Source: Opitutaceae bacterium (lineage in GTDB: Bacteria; Verrucomicrobiota; Verrucomicrobiia; Opitutales; Opitutaceae). Taken from it: 59,955 nucleotides of DNA. A program made the translations under genes and the position numbers. The stretch is taken from NCBI GenBank assembly GCA_024711005.1, contig JANJTQ010000023.1, positions 1 through 59,955 on the forward strand, in the 5' to 3' direction. Below, in pieces: positions 25,369-34,077 of the stretch (within the stretch, counting starts at the first letter, position 1; each line of letters opens with the position of its first letter). A model generated the notes under the pieces. The model was not told where the DNA came from, searched no databases, and was given only the letters and a program-made list of their open reading frames with translations.

Positions 25369-26484
25369 ATGAAATACACGCCCGCCAAGCCGCCGCTCAC
25401 CGGCGAAACCCTTGACTCCCTCACCACGCGCCTGCGCGAAAAGGGCGAGCCGGCTTTCCGCGCGAAACAAATCCTCGAGTGGGTCTACAAGAAACGCGCC
25501 CGCTCGTGGGACGACATGACCAACCTCTCGAAGCCCCTGCGCGCCTGGCTCAACGAGACGTTCGAGCTCATGCCCGCGTCGCTCGTTTTCGGCAAACAGT
25601 CCCTCGACGTCACCGACAAGCTCCTCCTTGAGATGGGCGACAAGTCCCTCATCGAGACCGTCATCATCCGCGTGCCCCAAGAGGGCGTCGGTCTCGACGA
25701 ATCGCGCAAAACCATCTGCATTTCCACCCAGGTCGGCTGCGCCATGGCCTGCGCGTTCTGCGCCTCCGGCCTCGCCGGACTCAAGCGCGATCTCAACGCC
25801 GGCGAGATCGTCGCACAGCTCCTGCAAGTTTGCTACCGCGAGGATGCCCGCACGCCGCGCGCCCGCATGGAGCTCGCATCGTTCGACAACATCGTGGTCA
25901 TGGGCATGGGCGAACCCCTCGCCAATTACGACGCCATCATCCGCGCCCTCACCATCGTCAATGCCGAGTGGGGCCTCGGCGTCGGCGCGCGCCGCATCAC
26001 CCTCTCGACCAGCGGACTCGTCCCCAAAATTCTCAAGCTCGCCGAGGAACCCCTTGGCATCCGCCTCGCCATCTCCCTTCACGGCGCGACCAATGAGGTC
26101 CGTGAGAAGATCATGCCCGTCAACAAGGCCTACCCGCTGGAAAAACTCCTCCCCGCGATCAAGGCCTTCAACGAAAAGCACGGCCGCATGGTCACCCTCG
26201 AGTTCATCCTCATCGAGGAGATCAACGACTCGCTCGACCAGGCCGAAAAACTGCGCGACATCGCCATCGACCTGCACGCACACGTCAACCTGATCCCTTA
26301 CAACACCGTCGAGGGACTCCCGTGGAAGCGCCCGTCGATCACGCGCCAGGAACGATTCGCCGACGTCCTCCGCGTCGCCCGCGTATCCGTTACGTTGCGA
26401 CGCGAAAAAGGCCACGACATCGACGCCGCCTGCGGCCAGTTGCGCCTCAAGACCGAGAAGGACCGCGAACTCGCGTCCTCCTGA
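25369..26484 (+). CDS. rlmN: 23S rRNA (adenine2503-C2)-methyltransferase, radical SAM
   Basis: Methylates A2503 of 23S rRNA and A37 of some tRNAs. 371 residues. The radical SAM iron-sulfur ligands are Cys124, Cys128 and Cys131 (C-AMA-C-AF-C), followed by GMGEPLANYD, LSTSGLVPKI and LAISLHGATNEVREKIMPVNK; the C-terminal methyl-carrying Cys355 is in DAACGQL. All catalytic cysteines are therefore kept. ATG 25369 begins the family N-terminus (LDSLTTRLREKGEPAFRAKQILEWVYKK). Upstream codons in the same frame overlap the lptF/G promoter region and are excluded. Confidence 0.96.
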   Translation: MKYTPAKPPLTGETLDSLTTRLREKGEPAFRAKQILEWVYKKRARSWDDMTNLSKPLRAWLNETFELMPASLVFGKQSLDVTDKLLLEMGDKSLIETVIIRVPQEGVGLDESRKTICISTQVGCAMACAFCASGLAGLKRDLNAGEIVAQLLQVCYREDARTPRARMELASFDNIVVMGMGEPLANYDAIIRALTIVNAEWGLGVGARRITLSTSGLVPKILKLAEEPLGIRLAISLHGATNEVREKIMPVNKAYPLEKLLPAIKAFNEKHGRMVTLEFILIEEINDSLDQAEKLRDIAIDLHAHVNLIPYNTVEGLPWKRPSITRQERFADVLRVARVSVTLRREKGHDIDAACGQLRLKTEKDRELASS

Positions 26485-26726
26485 ACAAAGGGTGTGCCGG
26501 CGCTTCCGCCCGCTGCCTTTTTGTGGCCCGATGGGGGGCTGAAGCACCGCACTACGACCAGCACCCGCCGGTTTGGACCTCCGCCCGTGTATCACAAACT
26601 TTCCGCTTGAACTCCCCACCCCCGGATTTTTAGGCCTAATCTTTTCGTAATTTCCGTGGAACTTTTTTCCCGGCACGGCTTTCCCAGCAAGCCCTCAACC
26701 CCTTCCGCCCACCTCTGATTCGCTCC

Positions 26727-27449
26727 ATGATCGAAGTTAAAGGCCTCGTGAAACACTATGGTTCGAAGCGCGCCGTCGACGGCGTGAGCTTCACCGTCAA
26801 CCGCGGCGACATCCTCGGCTTCCTAGGCCCCAACGGCGCCGGCAAGTCCACCACGATGAAGATGATCACCGGCTTCCTTCGCCCCGATGCCGGCACCGCA
26901 CTCGTCGATGGCCATGACGTCACCGACGATCCCGTCGCCGTGAAGAGCCGCGTCGGCTATCTCCCCGAAAGCGCCCCCGCCTACGGCGAGATGACCGTCG
27001 AGGAGTTCCTCGGCTTCATCGCGGAGATCCGCGGCTTCAAATCAAGCGACGCCCGCCACGAACAGGTCGAGCGCGCCCTCGGCCTGACCCAGCTCGCCCC
27101 CGTCCGCACGCAGACAATCGAGACACTGTCCAAGGGCTACAAGCAGCGCGTCGGTTTCGCCCAGGCTCTCCTCCACAACCCGCCCGTGCTCATCCTCGAC
27201 GAGCCAACCGACGGCCTCGACCCGAACCAGAAAAACGAGGTCCGCACGCTCATCAAAAAACTCGCCTCGGAAAAAGCCGTGGTCCTCTCCACGCACATCC
27301 TCGAAGAGGTCGAAGCGATCTGCACCCGCGTGATCATTATTTCTCAAGGCAAGGTCGTGGTGGACGAAACCCCCGCCCAATTCCGCGCCCGCCAACCCGG
27401 CGCCCGCCTCGACGAGATCTTCCGCAGTCTCACGACCTCGGACACCTGA
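26727..27449 (+). CDS. GldA-like ABC transporter ATPase (module 2)
   Basis: 240 residues, ATPase of a second ABC-2 exporter. Walker A GPNGAGKST (about 36-44), signature LSKGYKQRVGFAQ (about 133), Walker B VLILDEPTDGLDPNQ (about 155), H-loop STHILEE. It is clearly paralogous to the ATPase at 6869 but lacks that protein's C-terminal extension. Heads the set ATPase-permease-GldG-DUF4340, in the same order as module 1. The 242-bp upstream gap contains TTGAAC (about 26605) and an AT-rich stretch but no promoter I would defend. Confidence 0.92.
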   Translation: MIEVKGLVKHYGSKRAVDGVSFTVNRGDILGFLGPNGAGKSTTMKMITGFLRPDAGTALVDGHDVTDDPVAVKSRVGYLPESAPAYGEMTVEEFLGFIAEIRGFKSSDARHEQVERALGLTQLAPVRTQTIETLSKGYKQRVGFAQALLHNPPVLILDEPTDGLDPNQKNEVRTLIKKLASEKAVVLSTHILEEVEAICTRVIIISQGKVVVDETPAQFRARQPGARLDEIFRSLTTSDT

Positions 27450-27459
27450 CCGCCACCCT

Positions 27460-27497
27460 CGTTCGTGTAGGCCGCGAGCTCGCTCGCGCTCCGAACG
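27460..27497. repeat. REP-like palindrome (GCGAGCTCGC core)
   Basis: Outer CGTTCG/CGAACG bracket GTAGGCCGCGAGCTCGCTCG, which shares the GCGAGCTCGC core with the element at 3811-3866. It lies 10 nt after the module-2 ATPase stop, immediately before the octamer repeat. Confidence 0.55.
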
Positions 27498-27512
27498 CTC
27501 CGAGCATTCCTG

Positions 27513-27550
27513 CCCTTCAGCCTTTCAGTCCTTCAGTCTTTCAGCCCTTC
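27513..27550 (+). repeat. CTTCAG octamer repeat before module-2 permease
   Basis: Four to five period-8 units (CCTTCAGC, CTTTCAGT, CCTTCAGT, CTTTCAGC, then CCTTC), ending 11 nt before the permease ATG. Same unit and orientation as the array before the module-1 DUF4340 gene (10341-10377). No left arm is seen here. Confidence 0.85.
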
Positions 27551-27561
27551 CCTCCGTCTCC

Positions 27562-28284
27562 ATGTCCCAGATCTCCCCCGTCTTTAAGCGCGAATTCCTC
27601 GGCTACTTCCGCTCACCGGTGGCCTATGTTTTCTTGATCGTCTTCCTGATGGCTTCGGTCGGCCTCGCCTTCTTCATCGGCGGCTTCTTCAAGGCCAACC
27701 TCGCCTCGCTCGACAGCTTCTTCGTGTTCCATCCGTGGCTGTTCCTCTTCCTCATTCCGGCGGCCGGCATGCGCCTCTGGTCCGAGGAGAAACGCACCGG
27801 CACCATCGAGCTGCTCTTCACACTCCCCATCACCACGCTGGAGGCCGTGCTCGGCAAATTCTTTGCCGCTTGGGCCTTTCTCACCGTCGCCATCCTCTTG
27901 AGTTTTCCGATGGTCGTCACCGTCGGCTACCTCGGGAATCCCGACTGGGGCGTCATCGCCAGCAGCTACCTCGGCAGCATTCTCATGGCCGGCTCCTATC
28001 TCGGTGTCTGCTCCCTTACCTCGGCGCTGACCAAGAATCAGGTCATCAGCTTCGTCCTCAGCGTGCTCGCCTGCCTCGTGCTTCTCTTCCTCGGCTGGAG
28101 CGTCTTCAACGGCGCGCTCCACGCCGTCCTTCCCGTCTGGGCCGTGGACCTCCTCGCCAACTTCAGTTTCGCCACGCATTTCAACGCCTTCACCAAGGGC
28201 ATCATCTACCCGAAGGACGTCGCCTTTTTCCTCTCGCTCACCGGCTTCACGCTCTTCCTCAACGTCGTCGCCCTCGAACGCTAA
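27562..28284 (+). CDS. GldF-like ABC-2 permease (module 2)
   Basis: 240 residues with about six hydrophobic segments. The motif MRLWSEEKRTGTIELLFTLPIT (about 72-93) is the ABC-2 equivalent of the one in the module-1 permease. Membrane segments lie near 20-40, 52-70, 100-120, 135-160, 168-190 and 215-235. It forms the membrane channel for the ATPase at 26727. The GldG-like gene follows after 21 nt. Confidence 0.92.
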   Translation: MSQISPVFKREFLGYFRSPVAYVFLIVFLMASVGLAFFIGGFFKANLASLDSFFVFHPWLFLFLIPAAGMRLWSEEKRTGTIELLFTLPITTLEAVLGKFFAAWAFLTVAILLSFPMVVTVGYLGNPDWGVIASSYLGSILMAGSYLGVCSLTSALTKNQVISFVLSVLACLVLLFLGWSVFNGALHAVLPVWAVDLLANFSFATHFNAFTKGIIYPKDVAFFLSLTGFTLFLNVVALER

Positions 28285-28305
28285 CCCGCCGCCTCCGCCA
28301 CACCC

Positions 28306-30189
28306 ATGAAAACCGGAAGCAAAGCCTTCGTCACCATCGTCCTCCTCTTCGCCGGCCTCGTGCTGGTCAACTACATCGCCTCGCAACTTCCCTTGCGCGG
28401 CGACGCCACCGCCGGCCGCATCTACACGCTCTCGCCCGGCACCAAGTCCCTCCTCGCCAAAATCGAGGAGCCCGTCGTCATCGACTACTACTTCTCCAAG
28501 GACGCCGCCGGCCTCCGCGTATCCGATAAAAATTACGCCGAGCGCGTGCAGGAGATGCTCCGTCAATACGTGCGCGCCTCCCGCGGAAAACTCACCCTCA
28601 ACGTCATCAATCCGCGCCCCGACACGCCCGAGGAGGAGCGCGCCGCCGCCGCCGGTCTCCAGCCGCAGGTCGCCCCGATGACCGGTGAATCGCTCTACTT
28701 CGGTCTCGTCGCCATCCAGGCCGACCAGCAGAAGGTCATCCCGGCGCTCAGCCCGCAGCGCGAATCGTTCCTCGAATACGATCTCTCGCAGCTCGTCTAC
28801 AGCGTGCAGCAGATCACGCGCAAAAAGCTCGGCCTCATCAGCAGCATCCCCCTGCGCGCCCAGCCTTATAATCCGATGATGATGATGGGCCGCCCCCCGG
28901 AACCCGGTCAGCTCATCGCCGGCGAATGGGAACGCAGCTTCGAACTCGTCCCCGTCGAGGCGTCCGCCACCGAGCTCCCCGCCGGTCTCGACGCCCTCGC
29001 CATCGTTCATCCGCAAGGAGTGTCTTCAAAACTCCAATACGCCATCGATCAGTTCCTTCTTGGCGGAAAACCCGTATTCCTCGCCGTCGATCCGTCCTCG
29101 CAACATTTCAAGCGACAGGGCGGGCAGGGCGCGATGTATGGCAACACGCCCAACCTTTCCAGCGACCTCCCCACCCTCCTCAAGGCCTATGGTGTCACCT
29201 ACGATTCCCAACAGGTAGTCGGCGATCTCGCCAAAGCCACGCAGGTGCAAACCGGCCAGGGTTCCGTCGCCCGTCTTCCCGTCTGGCTTTCGCTCACCAA
29301 GGAGGACCTGTCCACCGAGGCCCAGCCGGTCGCCCAGCTCGAGTCGTTGCTCTTCGTCGAGTCCGGCAGCTTCCGCGTCAACGCCCCCGCGGACGTGACC
29401 GTCACGCCGCTCGTGAAAACCTCCGATCAAACCGGTGACATCATGGCGACCACGTTGCAGATGATGATGCCGGACCAGATCGCCCGCCAGATCCTGCCTT
29501 CCGGCGAACGCACGCTGGCCGCGTTGCTCACCGGCAAGTTCAAGACCGCCTTCCCCGACGGCGCGCCGAAAGACGAAACCAAAAAATCCGACGAAGCGCC
29601 CTTCCCCGCCACGACGCCGGCCGCCGACACCAGCCTCAAGGAGTCCACCGGCACCAGCACGCTCTTCCTCGTCGCCGATACCGACTGGCTCCTCGATGAC
29701 TACAGCGTGCGCCGGATGAACTTCCTCGGTTCTCAAGCCGTCGAGCCGCTCAACGACAACCTCGCCTTTGGCAGCAACGCCGTCGAATTCCTCGCCGGCT
29801 CGCAGGACCTCATTTCCATTCGCGGCAAGGGTAACTCTCTCCGTCCGTTCACCGTCGTCGCCAAGATGCAGGTCGAGGCGCAGAAGAAATACCAACAGCA
29901 ACTCACCGCGCTCGAAGCCCGCATCGGCGAGGTCCAGTCCAAGCTCGCCGAGCTTCAGGGCAAACGCACCGACGGCGGACGCCTCATCGCCACGCCCGAG
30001 ATGCAGAAGGCGATCGATGATTTCCGCAAACAAGAGGCCGTCATGAATGGCGAACGCCGCGAGATCCGCCGCGCCCTGCGCGAGGACATCGACGCCCTCG
30101 AAAATCGCCTGCTCCTCATCAACCTCTTCGCCACTCCGTTGCTCGTCGGTGTCTTCGGCCTCTGGTTCTATCGCGCCCGCCGCACCTGA
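28306..30189 (+). CDS. GldG-like ABC auxiliary protein (module 2)
   Basis: 627 residues. N-terminal anchor (about 8-26), then AGRIYTLSPGTKSLLAKIEEPVVIDYYFSKD, the GldG opening. The middle has LGLISSIPL and a GATase-like fold with a flexible loop rich in methionine (YNPMMMMGRPPEPG) and an acidic, low-complexity insert near 425-455. A coiled coil (about 530-600; EAQKKYQQQLTALEARIGEVQSKLAELQGK and later REIRRALREDIDALENR) precedes a C-terminal helix (about 605-622). That coiled coil is absent from the module-1 homologue, suggesting that the two modules have different partners. Confidence 0.88.
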   Translation: MKTGSKAFVTIVLLFAGLVLVNYIASQLPLRGDATAGRIYTLSPGTKSLLAKIEEPVVIDYYFSKDAAGLRVSDKNYAERVQEMLRQYVRASRGKLTLNVINPRPDTPEEERAAAAGLQPQVAPMTGESLYFGLVAIQADQQKVIPALSPQRESFLEYDLSQLVYSVQQITRKKLGLISSIPLRAQPYNPMMMMGRPPEPGQLIAGEWERSFELVPVEASATELPAGLDALAIVHPQGVSSKLQYAIDQFLLGGKPVFLAVDPSSQHFKRQGGQGAMYGNTPNLSSDLPTLLKAYGVTYDSQQVVGDLAKATQVQTGQGSVARLPVWLSLTKEDLSTEAQPVAQLESLLFVESGSFRVNAPADVTVTPLVKTSDQTGDIMATTLQMMMPDQIARQILPSGERTLAALLTGKFKTAFPDGAPKDETKKSDEAPFPATTPAADTSLKESTGTSTLFLVADTDWLLDDYSVRRMNFLGSQAVEPLNDNLAFGSNAVEFLAGSQDLISIRGKGNSLRPFTVVAKMQVEAQKKYQQQLTALEARIGEVQSKLAELQGKRTDGGRLIATPEMQKAIDDFRKQEAVMNGERREIRRALREDIDALENRLLLINLFATPLLVGVFGLWFYRARRT

Positions 30190-30221
30190 GTTTTTCCCAA
30201 CCCCTTTCGCCTTCCCTCGCG

Positions 30222-31373
30222 ATGAAACTCAAATCCCTCGTCATCGTCATCCTCGCCCTCGCCGCACTCGCCGGCGGAGCGTATTTTCTCAACAACTCCG
30301 GCCGCACCACCGCCTCCGCGGACAACCGCGTCGGCCAGCCGCTCGTCGCTCCCTCGCTTGTGGAACGCGTCTCGCGCGTCGAACTGTCCGAAGGCGGAAA
30401 AACCGTCCGCCTGCGCCAGTCCGAACCCGGCAAGTGGCTCGTCGAATCCTACCACGATCTGCCGGCCGACTTTCCAAAACTTTACTCGCTCGTCGGCGAT
30501 CTCACCTCCGCCAAGGTTGAGCGACTCGTGACGCAGAACCCCGAGCGCATCCAGCATCTCGAGTTTTCGGATACACGCGTCGCCTTCGCCGACGCCGAAG
30601 GAAAATCGCTTGTCACGATCACGCTCGGCAAACACGCGGACGGCGGCGGCCGCTTCGTGAAATTCGATGACACGCCAAAGGCCTACCTCTCCCGCGTAAA
30701 TGTCTGGCTTGATGCCACCGCCAAAAATTGGGCCGACACCTCACTCCTAAAGTTATCCCACGACGAGGTGGCCAGCATCACCCTTCCCTTCGCGTCCGGC
30801 AATCCGCTCACCCTGACCCGCGCCGAAAAATCGAAGCCATTCACCGCCGCGTCCACACCCGAGGGACAACAAGTCAAGGCATCCGCCGTGACCTCATTGT
30901 TGAGCAACCTCGGCAGTCTGCGTTTCTCCGAGACCAGTGCCCCCGACGCCCCGGAGGCGATCGGCGCCCGCGAACACGCCCGTGAGATTACGCTCACCAC
31001 GTTCGACAATAAAACCTACACGGTCGCCCTCGGTCGTCAGCCCGAGCGCACGGTCGTGAAACCCGAAGCGACCAAAGCCGATCCCACAGTCGCGGTATCG
31101 TTGGTCGCCGATGCGACGCAGCCCACGCTTGAGGAAACCGCGTCGGATAAATCCGGCCCGGCCGCCCTCGTCGGTCCGCTCACCGAAACCGTCCCCGCCG
31201 GTCCGGTGTTCGCGTTTGTCACGCATTCGGACGCCTCCGCACCGATCAACGGTCTCATGAAGAAACGTGCGTTCCAAATCAGCGAACACACGTTCACATC
31301 CCTGCCGGCGAAAGCGGCCGACTTGTTCGAACCCATTCCGAAGGCGACTCCGGAACCGACGCCGGCGAACTAG
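30222..31373 (+). CDS. DUF4340 domain protein (module 2)
   Basis: 383 residues. Membrane anchor or signal segment at about 5-22, then DUF4340 beta-rich units: VSRVELSEGGKTVRLRQSEPGKWLVESYHDLPADF.KLYSLVGDLTSAKVERLVT and a second, weaker one around 170-260. The C-terminal part (about 280-383) is low in hydrophobic residues and rich in Ala, Pro and Thr. Begins 32 nt after the GldG-like gene and completes module 2. Its function is unknown; co-occurrence with GldG argues for a role in the same transporter. Confidence 0.85.
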   Translation: MKLKSLVIVILALAALAGGAYFLNNSGRTTASADNRVGQPLVAPSLVERVSRVELSEGGKTVRLRQSEPGKWLVESYHDLPADFPKLYSLVGDLTSAKVERLVTQNPERIQHLEFSDTRVAFADAEGKSLVTITLGKHADGGGRFVKFDDTPKAYLSRVNVWLDATAKNWADTSLLKLSHDEVASITLPFASGNPLTLTRAEKSKPFTAASTPEGQQVKASAVTSLLSNLGSLRFSETSAPDAPEAIGAREHAREITLTTFDNKTYTVALGRQPERTVVKPEATKADPTVAVSLVADATQPTLEETASDKSGPAALVGPLTETVPAGPVFAFVTHSDASAPINGLMKKRAFQISEHTFTSLPAKAADLFEPIPKATPEPTPAN

Positions 31374-31410
31374 AGCGGTTCAAATAGAGTCATAGCCGTC
31401 GGACTGCGGT

Positions 31411-31492
31411 GTGCAGCCGCGCCCGTGTCGGGCGTGCTCCGGGATTCGGAGCGGATTTCGAGCCACGCGGCCGACACGGCCGCGGCTACAAC
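31411..31492. repeat. REP-like inverted repeat (TGTAGCCGCGGCC family)
   Basis: Left arm GTGCAGCCGCGCCCGTGTCG (from 31411) and right arm GCGGCCGACACGGCCGCGGC (from 31467) are imperfect reverse complements. A separate hairpin GCTCCG-GGATT-CGGAGC (31436-31452) forms the tip. The element separates two convergent genes, so it may also stop transcription from both sides. Confidence 0.75.
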
Positions 31493-31562
31493 TTCGTCTG
31501 AAATGCGCTAACCGCCGACGTCTGCGATACAGTTCCAACGTTCCTCTGCCTAAACACGCGGC

Positions 31563-33122
31563 TCAGGCGGACTGGAGCAGCTTGTAATTCACCGCATCGG
31601 TGAGCGCTTCCCAAGAGGCATCGATGACGTTGTCGCTCACGCCGACCGTCCCCCAGATCTCGGTACCGTCACCGCTCTCGATGAAGACGCGGGTGCGGGC
31701 GTTGGCTCCCGCCCGGCTGTCGAGGATACGCACCTTATAATCGCGCAGTTCCAGTTCCTTGAGTTGTGGATAAATGGTTTCCAGCGCGAGGCGCAGGGCC
31801 TTGTCGAGCGCGCCCACCGGGCCGGTGCATTCCGAGACGGTGTGAACGACCTGGTCGTTGATTTTCAACTTCACCGTGGCCTCGGCGACCAGTTCGCCAG
31901 CACGCCGTTCAACGGTCACGCGATAGCCTTCAACCGTGAAAAAAGTCTTCGCCTGGCCCAGGGCGCGGCGGATGAGAATCTTCAACGAAGCGTCGGCGGC
32001 CTCGAATTCGTAACCGCGGAACTCGAGCTCCTTCAACTCGTCTATGAGGGTCTTCATCGCGGGCGATTTCTCGTCGAGATCGAGGCCGAGTTCCTTCGCC
32101 TTCATCGCGATGCTGGAACGGCCCGCCATGTCGGAAACGAGCACGCGCGTGCGGTTGCCCACCAGCGACGGATCGATGTGCTCGTAGGAGGATTTCACCT
32201 TTTGCGCGGCGTTGGCGTGGAGTCCGCCCTTGTGCGCGAAGGCCGACGCGCCGATGTAAGGCGCCTTGGTGTCGGGCTTGAGGTTGGCGAGTTCGTCGAA
32301 ATACAGCGACAGATCGCGGAGCTGGCTGAGGTTGGCCGCGCACCGGGCGGTGCGGTTCATCTTGAGGAAGAGACTCGGAAGAACAGTGAACAAATTGGCG
32401 TTGCCCGTGCGTTCGCCGTAGCCGTTGGCCGTGCCTTGCACGAGAGACGCGCCGACGCCGGCAAGGGTGAGCGCCACACCGAGGCCGCTGTCGTTGTGGC
32501 AATGCACGCCGACCTTGTCGCCGCCGAACTCGGAGACGACACGTCCGACGATGGTTTTAAAATCATCGACCAGCGTTCCGCCGTTAGTGTCGCAAAGAGA
32601 GAGGTTGCTCGCACCGCCCCGGATCGCGGCGGCAAGGGTCTGCATGGCGTAGTCGGGATTGGCGCGGTAGCCGTCGAAAAAGTGCTCGGCGTCGTAGATG
32701 ACCTCGCGGCCCTGCGCGGTCAGGTAACGGGCGGAGTCCTCGATCATTTCGAGGTTTTCTTCGAGTGTGGTGCGAAGGATCTCGGTGACATGGAGCGTCC
32801 AGGTTTTGCCAACGATCGTCAGGACGGGCATGCCGCTATCAAGAAGGGTCTTCAACTGGGCATCCTCCGACGCCTTCACGCCGGCGCGACGGGTGGAACC
32901 GAACGCGGCGAGACGCGCGTGTTTGAGCTTTAGCTTCTGCGCCTCTTGGAAATAAGTGATGTCTCGCGGGTTGGAACCGGGAAAACCGCCCTCGATGTAG
33001 TCCACGCCGAACTGGTCGAGTTTCTCGGTAATCAAGAGTTTGTCGGTAACCGAGAAGCTGATGCCTTCACCCTGGGTGCCATCGCGGAGGGTGGTGTCGT
33101 AGATTTTTACGGCGGAACTCAT
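31563..33122 (-). CDS. cimA: Citramalate synthase
   Basis: Condenses pyruvate and acetyl-CoA to (R)-citramalate, giving a threonine-independent route to isoleucine. 519 residues, as in the CimA/GSU1798 family (TIGR00977 type), distinct from LeuA at 21600. IYDTTLRDGTQGEGISFSV (about 6-24) holds the catalytic Arg-Asp; the metal motif is GVHCHNDSGLGVA (about 206-218); GTANGYGERTGNANLF follows. The C-terminal domain (about 390-519, EGYRVTVERRAGE...AEATVKL, RILDSRAGANARTRVFIESGDG.EIWGTVGVSDNVIDASWEAL) is the LeuA-type dimerisation/regulatory region. Leucine and isoleucine routes are thus both represented in this window, 8 kb apart and not in one operon. Confidence 0.93.
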   Translation of the reverse strand: MSSAVKIYDTTLRDGTQGEGISFSVTDKLLITEKLDQFGVDYIEGGFPGSNPRDITYFQEAQKLKLKHARLAAFGSTRRAGVKASEDAQLKTLLDSGMPVLTIVGKTWTLHVTEILRTTLEENLEMIEDSARYLTAQGREVIYDAEHFFDGYRANPDYAMQTLAAAIRGGASNLSLCDTNGGTLVDDFKTIVGRVVSEFGGDKVGVHCHNDSGLGVALTLAGVGASLVQGTANGYGERTGNANLFTVLPSLFLKMNRTARCAANLSQLRDLSLYFDELANLKPDTKAPYIGASAFAHKGGLHANAAQKVKSSYEHIDPSLVGNRTRVLVSDMAGRSSIAMKAKELGLDLDEKSPAMKTLIDELKELEFRGYEFEAADASLKILIRRALGQAKTFFTVEGYRVTVERRAGELVAEATVKLKINDQVVHTVSECTGPVGALDKALRLALETIYPQLKELELRDYKVRILDSRAGANARTRVFIESGDGTEIWGTVGVSDNVIDASWEALTDAVNYKLLQSA

Positions 33123-33268
33123 GAGGAGCGCTGAGGTTTGCGCCTGCCAAGCCCGCTGGCAAGCGGCGGTTTCTCATCCGAACGCGGTGATGCATGCGCC
33201 GGATTTTTAACGGGTGTCCGCGCCAGCCAGAAAACAACGTGGTCCGTTCCTTGACTCGATCTCCGCCA

Positions 33269-33284
33269 AGTGACACAGTGACAC
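33269..33284. promoter_or_regulatory. Direct repeat before the second PIN-domain TA pair
   Basis: Two tandem AGTGACAC octamers (33269-33276 and 33277-33284) end one base before the antitoxin ATG. A TTGACT at 33251-33256 is a possible -35 box. Could be an operator for the antitoxin. Confidence 0.4.
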
Positions 33285-33285
33285 C

Positions 33286-33534
33286 ATGCCTGCGATTCTT
33301 ACGATCAAACAACTCCACGCGGCCACCGGGAGATTGGTGCGGGCCGCCGCCCGGTCACGCACCCCTACGATCATCACCGACCGGGGTCGGCCTGTCGCCA
33401 TCCTCGCCGCGCCCAACGTCGCTCCGCCGCCCCGCCGTCGCCGTTCACTGCTTCCTGAATACGAGCGATTGATGCGCCAAGCTCCTGCCGACACACTGCT
33501 AACTGATCTAGATGCCGTGCGGGAAGACCGATGA
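33286..33534 (+). CDS. Antitoxin of a PIN-domain TA pair (Phd-like)
   Basis: 82 residues. ILTIKQLHAATGRLVRAA then TPTIITDRGRPVAILA is a short Phd/YefM-like DNA-binding fold, and the C-terminal RSLLPEYERLMRQAPADTLLTDLDAVREDR is a toxin-binding tail with the usual LL.DL...R.DR ending. The stop overlaps the toxin start by 4 nt (ATGA). Confidence 0.82.
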   Translation: MPAILTIKQLHAATGRLVRAAARSRTPTIITDRGRPVAILAAPNVAPPPRRRRSLLPEYERLMRQAPADTLLTDLDAVREDR

Positions 33535-33971
33535 TTTTTTGCGACACCTCGTACGCCGCCAAACTCTACGTGCCGGAAGCCGACTCCGACGCGATCCGGC
33601 GGCATCTGGAAACGATCACAGTTGAGGTCTGTCTTTCCGAACTGGCCCGTGCCGAGTTGATGGCGGTTTTTCACCGACGCTTGCGTGAAAGTCGCTGGAC
33701 GCATGCGGATTTTCAGGCTGCCGTCCGCCAGTTCCAGCAAGATGATCTGGGTGGATTCTGGACTTGGCTGCCGCTCGACGGGACCATCACCCAAGCCAGC
33801 GCCCAAATTTATCTCACGTTGCCACCGACACTCTTTTTGCGCACGGCCGACTGCTTGCATCTGGTCACAGCCCGGCACCACGGATTCGACACGATCTACA
33901 CCTGCGACCGGCATCAAACCGCCGCCGCCCAAGCCCTCGGACTCACCGCCATAGCGAATGCTTCGTCGTAG
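33531..33971 (+). CDS. vapC: PIN-domain toxin (VapC-like ribonuclease)
   Basis: 146 residues. Acidic residues in the PIN positions: Asp5 in FCDTSYAAKLYV, Glu42 in LARAELMAVF, Asp107 in LRTADCLHL and Asp126 in YTCDRH. Predicted RNase toxin with the upstream antitoxin. It belongs to another PIN subgroup than the toxin at 23699 (CDTSYAAKLY versus LADSHVLLWWL), so the two TA systems are unlikely to be recent duplicates. Confidence 0.88.
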   Translation: MIFCDTSYAAKLYVPEADSDAIRRHLETITVEVCLSELARAELMAVFHRRLRESRWTHADFQAAVRQFQQDDLGGFWTWLPLDGTITQASAQIYLTLPPTLFLRTADCLHLVTARHHGFDTIYTCDRHQTAAAQALGLTAIANASS

Positions 33972-34077
33972 GAGGCATGCTTCGAGGCAATGGTCGTATC
34001 CAGTGCGAGCCGCCGCCGCCCCCTTCGCGTGATTTCGCGTTGAGCCGCAAGGGGCTTGGGCCGAACCTCTCGACTTC

